Source: Trissonchulus latispiculum
Lineage: Eukaryota; Nematoda; Enoplea; Enoplida; Ironidae
Assembly (NCBI GenBank): GCA_030248195.1
Contig: JASAND010021422.1
Location: 124,001 to 188,000, forward strand
Direction of reading: 5' to 3'
DNA length: 64,000 nt
The position numbers and the translations under genes are program-made. Below are positions 59,471 to 64,000 of this stretch, piece after piece (the first letter of the stretch is position 1; every line of letters starts with the position of its first letter). The notes below the pieces were generated by a model that worked only from the letters and a program-made list of their open reading frames with translations, did not search any database and was not told where the DNA came from.

Positions 59471-59837
59471 TTAAGTATAATAAGGCAACCGAAACTGAGC
59501 ACGGATATGGTCGCACAAAGAGAAAAATGCGCCATCGGCGAAATGATCCCGCCACATGTACTTTTGCAAGTAGAAATGCAAAAATTCACGTTTACAGGCA
59601 TTCATAGCTTCAATATACCGTTTCTGTTCGTTCCAGTAGGGTTCAATGTGTTGGGTGTCGGTTCCGTCGAGTTCCATAAAGTTAACAGAATGATTATACG
59701 GTGCGGTGAGTGCATCCCATGCCCTGAATACCGCGATAGGCTCGCCACTCGTCGGTGTGGATAATGGATCCCGGTCGAGCAACAGCTTCAATGATCGGCA
59801 GCAAGGTCTGGGCGTCTCTTCGTTCCACAGTTTCCAT
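59471..59837 (-). mobile_element. Broken Merlin-type (IS1595-like) transposase
   Basis: On the - strand, one frame (59837-59694) reads ETVERRDAQTLLPIIEAVAR, PGSIIHTDEWRAYRG and GCTHRTV. A second frame (about 59700-59471) continues NHSVNFMELDGTDTQHIEPYW and REFLHFYLQKYMWRDHFADG. Joined across the frameshift, this is the C-terminal half of an ISXO2/IS1595-like DDE domain as found in eukaryotic Merlin transposons, with the second Asp (HTDEW) and the Glu (HIEPYW). The N-terminal part with the first Asp was not found. The frameshift and truncation make it inactive. Confidence 0.75.
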
Positions 59838-62800
59838 GATGATGATGATAGAAGAAAACTGATGCAACTGATACAAAGTGCGAATGCACAACTATATATG
59901 TACTTAGTTTGCCCGCCCATATTGTTTGATTGATTGATTATTGATATTGTAACAATGCTATGGAAATTACAAAATCATGAAGAAACGGTTTGGCAAAAAC
60001 ATCTGCGTATTGAGGACATGTGTTGAAGATAGGATGGAAATCCTCCGCTACAAACAATTTACATGTAAATCATAGTAGTTCAGATAGGTCAACCCATTAC
60101 AGATATACCGCCTCCGATGGTATTAAGATTTTCATTTTTCCCTTATGTCTGCAATTCCATATCCTGACAGAATAACCAGACCTAATATCGAAAGTTTTAA
60201 GGAACTTAGACTTGTTAATAAAATTTTCAATCATGAACTTGATATTATTACTGACAATTCTTTCGCTCTGCATGTAAATGCGACAAGAGTGCATAATTTT
60301 AAGTTATTTTAGACGATACCATGTTTACTTTTAAGATAGCAATTCTTTACAATACGTGTTATCAGTATCCGGACTTCGCAACCAAATTCGGTCGTTTATA
60401 ATCCAAATTCTCATGTACTTAAGGGATGTCCATTTTTGGTTGATTTTGCTTCGATTGTGCTCATTTGTTGTCTGGTTGTTATATTTAAGCGAGTTTTTGA
60501 ACATTAAAGCTGAATCTCTTACGGTTAGCGAGTAATTTCACCTCAAAGTTGATGTCAGCATGTGTTAAACATAGGAAACGGAAAAGGTGGTGGCTTTTTC
60601 CGTGCGCCAGAGAAATCTTGCCAACGACAAAACGGAACAATTCAACGTCCAGCTTATATTACAAATACAATCAACGAAGGGTGATTTGTAGGAAACATAA
60701 TTTTAATTTAGGCCTTCAAAATTTTTTAATTAATTTTTGAGGTTTGAGAACAGCCAAATTTGACTGTTTTGCAACGTTGAAATTGAGGGTCAGCAATTTT
60801 GATGAAATAGTCGGAAAGCTGTCAGCTCTAATTAAAAATTCTACTTCCTCCAAATTACAGCTTATGACAAGACATTATTGAACGATACCAATTGATCCCG
60901 GTTAGCTCTGCCCGATTTTGAGATTTCTCTGACGCAGAAATCTGAATTTTTAGCAAAATTTTGGAAATTCACGTTTTTTGGCAAATAACGTAGAGCTATG
61001 GCAACACAGACCTTTAAAATGTTAGACTAACTATGTGCACCATTATTGATGGCTTTAGGTAACGTGCAGCTACAAATTGTTCAGGTTAGTACACCCAGTT
61101 GGTCGCTAGGGTCAAAATGATTGTCTGGCAACCATAATCTCAAAAATAGCGAATTTTCAAATTTTATCAAATACGTTGAATTTTATATCAATCGAAAGCT
61201 CTCATTGTCGGGAACATGGTTTCTTCTTGGACCATTGCCCGCAAATGCGCCAAATTTAAGTTATCGGCTGATGAATGATTGTAGTGGTCGAGGCTTTCCA
61301 GCGCCGGTGCTAATCCCTACAATCACTAAATAAAACCATAAAGTAGATTCCCCATGAAAAGTTACCCTACAGCCTTTGTTTACATCAGTTATCAATATAT
61401 AACCGAATGGAGCTCCATTCTCAAGGCTGTTCATGTGTAAATTGCCTTTATTTGCTACGGCACCGTCGTTTTCACCCATTTTCAAATTGCATGCAATTAA
61501 TAGCCGGCTACTTGCGAAGTACTGGACCAAACTACTCAAAATTTAAACTCGATGTGCAGAACATGTGTGTCAATAGTTTGTGTAAAAATGATAAAAATTC
61601 GTGACCATAAAATTTTTCAAGGTGGACCCCCCCTGAACAAATTGCAAAATATGCCGTTTCAGATTTTCTCAAGAGCCGCCCTTTTAAAAGTTGGTAGGTA
61701 GTATACGCGGTCAACTAAACTTTACGAGTAATGTGCGCTGATGGGAACGGCGATCAGAAGAAGATTTATGTATGCAGCCGACCAGCGGGCACCTTGACAT
61801 AAGTTTTCTAAGCCAATCCTACCGAACGGAATTTAACAGCCGATGAAAAGAAAAAGCTCAAATAAGAATGCAATAGAAAATTTTGCTTAAATGTACACAC
61901 TTACGTGACATTTTCCTGCGCACAAAAACAAAAAATAGTCCAGACTATAAAGAACCTTGCACATATACATAAAAACACAGATGTACACCTACTGAAAACC
62001 ATGCAACAATGCATTACATGAAGGAAGAAAGACGCACCGTCTTCCCATTTCGCTTTTGTAGACAGGCAGGCAGACCCTTTTGCAGCACTTTGGTGATTTT
62101 CGTGAAAACATTTCTCGAACTTGCGTTTCGAACAGGGTCATCACTAACAACTATTTATCAGTATAGAGAGCATGCAAGCACTACAATAATTGCACTGTGT
62201 TATGCTGATAATAAACGGAACAAACAGAATGTGTCTGTTAATTTTGTATTACAAGAGAGCCAGAAGCAAATCAGCATGGATAAAATAAAATGTTCTCCTT
62301 CAAACTCAAACTTATTTTCGCCTAACGATACAATTATAGGATCCGCCAAACCCTCCTACTGAGTCTGAATTTGAGACAATGTGTCAATCCTTGCTAGATT
62401 ATGAAATAACACCTATTCAACGAAACGTAGTCGCTTAACACGTCAACGCTATTGCTGCGGAAATAAATCAGGGGGACACAATTCCCTTGATATATTGCGG
62501 CAGTATGTCAAAGAATCTAATTCCTTTGATAAATTTCTTAAGGGTACTAATTTAAGATCTGCATTTACGTCATTATCCCCAAGTCATTGACAGCTGATCA
62601 GCACATGCTTTAAAGAGTCAATTAATTAGTACCCTCGGAAAACAATGGAAAAGTCCATTACTGAGAAATAACAGGATGAACGAAGGGCGCTCTCTGATAC
62701 CAGTTTGCAGCCGATACTTTGAACTGCTCTTTGCTATACGTAATAGAAAATCTAGCACAGCAGCATTTGTTGCTCTTATCTTAAGGTGGTGGTATCCTTT

Positions 62801-64000
62801 TGTGTGGTGTTTTTGTGGTGAGTTTTTAAAACGATATAACTTTCGCCATTTTGGGAGTTGGAAAGAGCTTTATACATCGTTTTAAAGCTTATTATCTGTA
62901 CATTCACATACGTTTATGAAACGGGCAACATTGGCAAAACATAGTTGAAATTTTCTGAAGTGCTGACATCTAACAGGATGAATATAGACCAAAAATTTTT
63001 GAACATCGATTTCTCAAAACTGAAGAATCGGCCAAAAGTTCTGTCTTCCGCATATGCTAACTCCTTCTCCTCGCGGACCGGTTACACTTACAATTCCGTT
63101 CTAATATTCCTCCTAGGGACTCGCAAGGTTGGGTTGTTTCCAGCCACACTAGGCATTACCTTAGAAAACAGACTAAATAAAACTTTTTGTCAAAGTCGAT
63201 GTTTAGCTTTCCGGTACACCATGTCCTCTTTTTGCCCATGAATAATGTACTCCCATGTACATATTTTTGGGCGGTACAAACTCTTGCTATAAAGGGCTTC
63301 ACCAAATTTCCAAATGCGATTCGTAATATTCACGGGAAAACTGTCTAATTGCAGTTTGCACTTCCTCAATCGAAAGTTCTGAGGCTTTTAGGCCTGAAAG
63401 TGGTTAATTATGGATTGGAAACAACAAATAATAGGTGAAAACACCCTATATGCAAAACTACTTTTAGGGCAGGGCATAGACTTTAATAATGTGAAGAAAT
63501 TCCAGGAAGGGCCACAAAACTTCCAATTATAATATTCCTTTCTGCCTCTAAGAAACAGGGAAATATCTTTTTTCTCGTTTTTCCTTTTCGAGTTTCTGCA
63601 CAAATCAAAAAGGAATAATTGTTATAGAGCTCACCTCAGAATGAAAACTAAACTAACAATTATACTGTAAATTAAACCAATACACTCACCAAGATTATGG
63701 GAGGAGCATCGCCAACGTACCAGTAACAGTTCATTGGGGAACTCCTAGGGGAGAGAAAAACATACACTGAATATAGGCAGTGAAAACAGAGAGAGCACAC
63801 AACTATGCACGTCAAGCGAAACCCAAAACTTCAGGAGGAAAAGGTAACTGGTAACTTGACTGGTAACCCCTCCCAAGAGAAGCGCCCGCTAGCTGAGGTG
63901 TCCCAATCGTGTAGCTAAGAAAGGTGGTTCCAACCAATCCAAGGCCTAGCCTATGGGTGGAGCTACATCATACATTTGAGCATGCTTGCAGTATAGCAAA
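59838..64000. other. Unassigned AT-rich sequence to the right edge
   Basis: Open frames up to 117 codons exist (for example 62009-62362, +) but none shows a family motif, convincing splice sites or a composition unlike random AT-rich DNA. No tRNA or clear element end was recognised. The last 350 bases are richer in GC and repeat-like. Confidence 0.4.

Noticed and set aside
62009..62362. 117-codon frame near the right end
   Set aside because: No motif, no splice or conservation support, and composition like the surrounding AT-rich DNA.

Overview
The window is AT-rich DNA from an invertebrate animal. Genes are split by GT-AG introns, intergenic space is crowded with inverted-repeat DNA transposons and tRNA-derived repeats, and microsatellites are frequent. 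A nematode or similar small invertebrate fits best: one receptor resembles nematode serpentine chemoreceptors and there is an interstitial block of TTAGGC, the usual nematode telomere unit. The species cannot be fixed from this sequence alone.

From left to right: the last two exons of a carboxylesterase gene (2134-3868, +); a rhodopsin-like GPCR with a separate N-terminal exon (4738-7679, +) whose intron holds tandem duplications; a decayed piggyBac transposase (about 8.5-9.65 kb, -); a complete 11-exon carboxylesterase of 574 residues (12517-22278, +) whose introns carry a SINE and several MITEs; a 26 kb gene-poor block (22.3-48.3 kb) of diverged repeats arranged as a large imperfect inverted structure, with minisatellites and a G/T-only tract; a second GPCR paralogous to the first (48372-51446, +); a third, unrelated GPCR on the other strand (53208-54257, -); and a repeat-rich tail with a broken Merlin-type transposase (about 59.5-59.8 kb, -).

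The main biological result is that the locus is a duplicated pair: esterase-GPCR, then esterase-GPCR, all on the + strand. The downstream pair was separated by the 26 kb repeat block. The two GPCRs share a previously split N-terminal exon (cysteine, NTT glycosylation site, terminal Trp codon split by a phase-2 intron). The two esterases share the last intron positions and phases but differ at the C terminus: the upstream one ends in a hydrophobic tail and the downstream one does not. A functional link between the esterases and the receptors (a ligand cleaved by the esterase and sensed by the receptor) is only an inference from this repeated adjacency.

Exon coordinates were derived by hand from splice sites, reading phase and family alignment. 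No database or RNA evidence was available.
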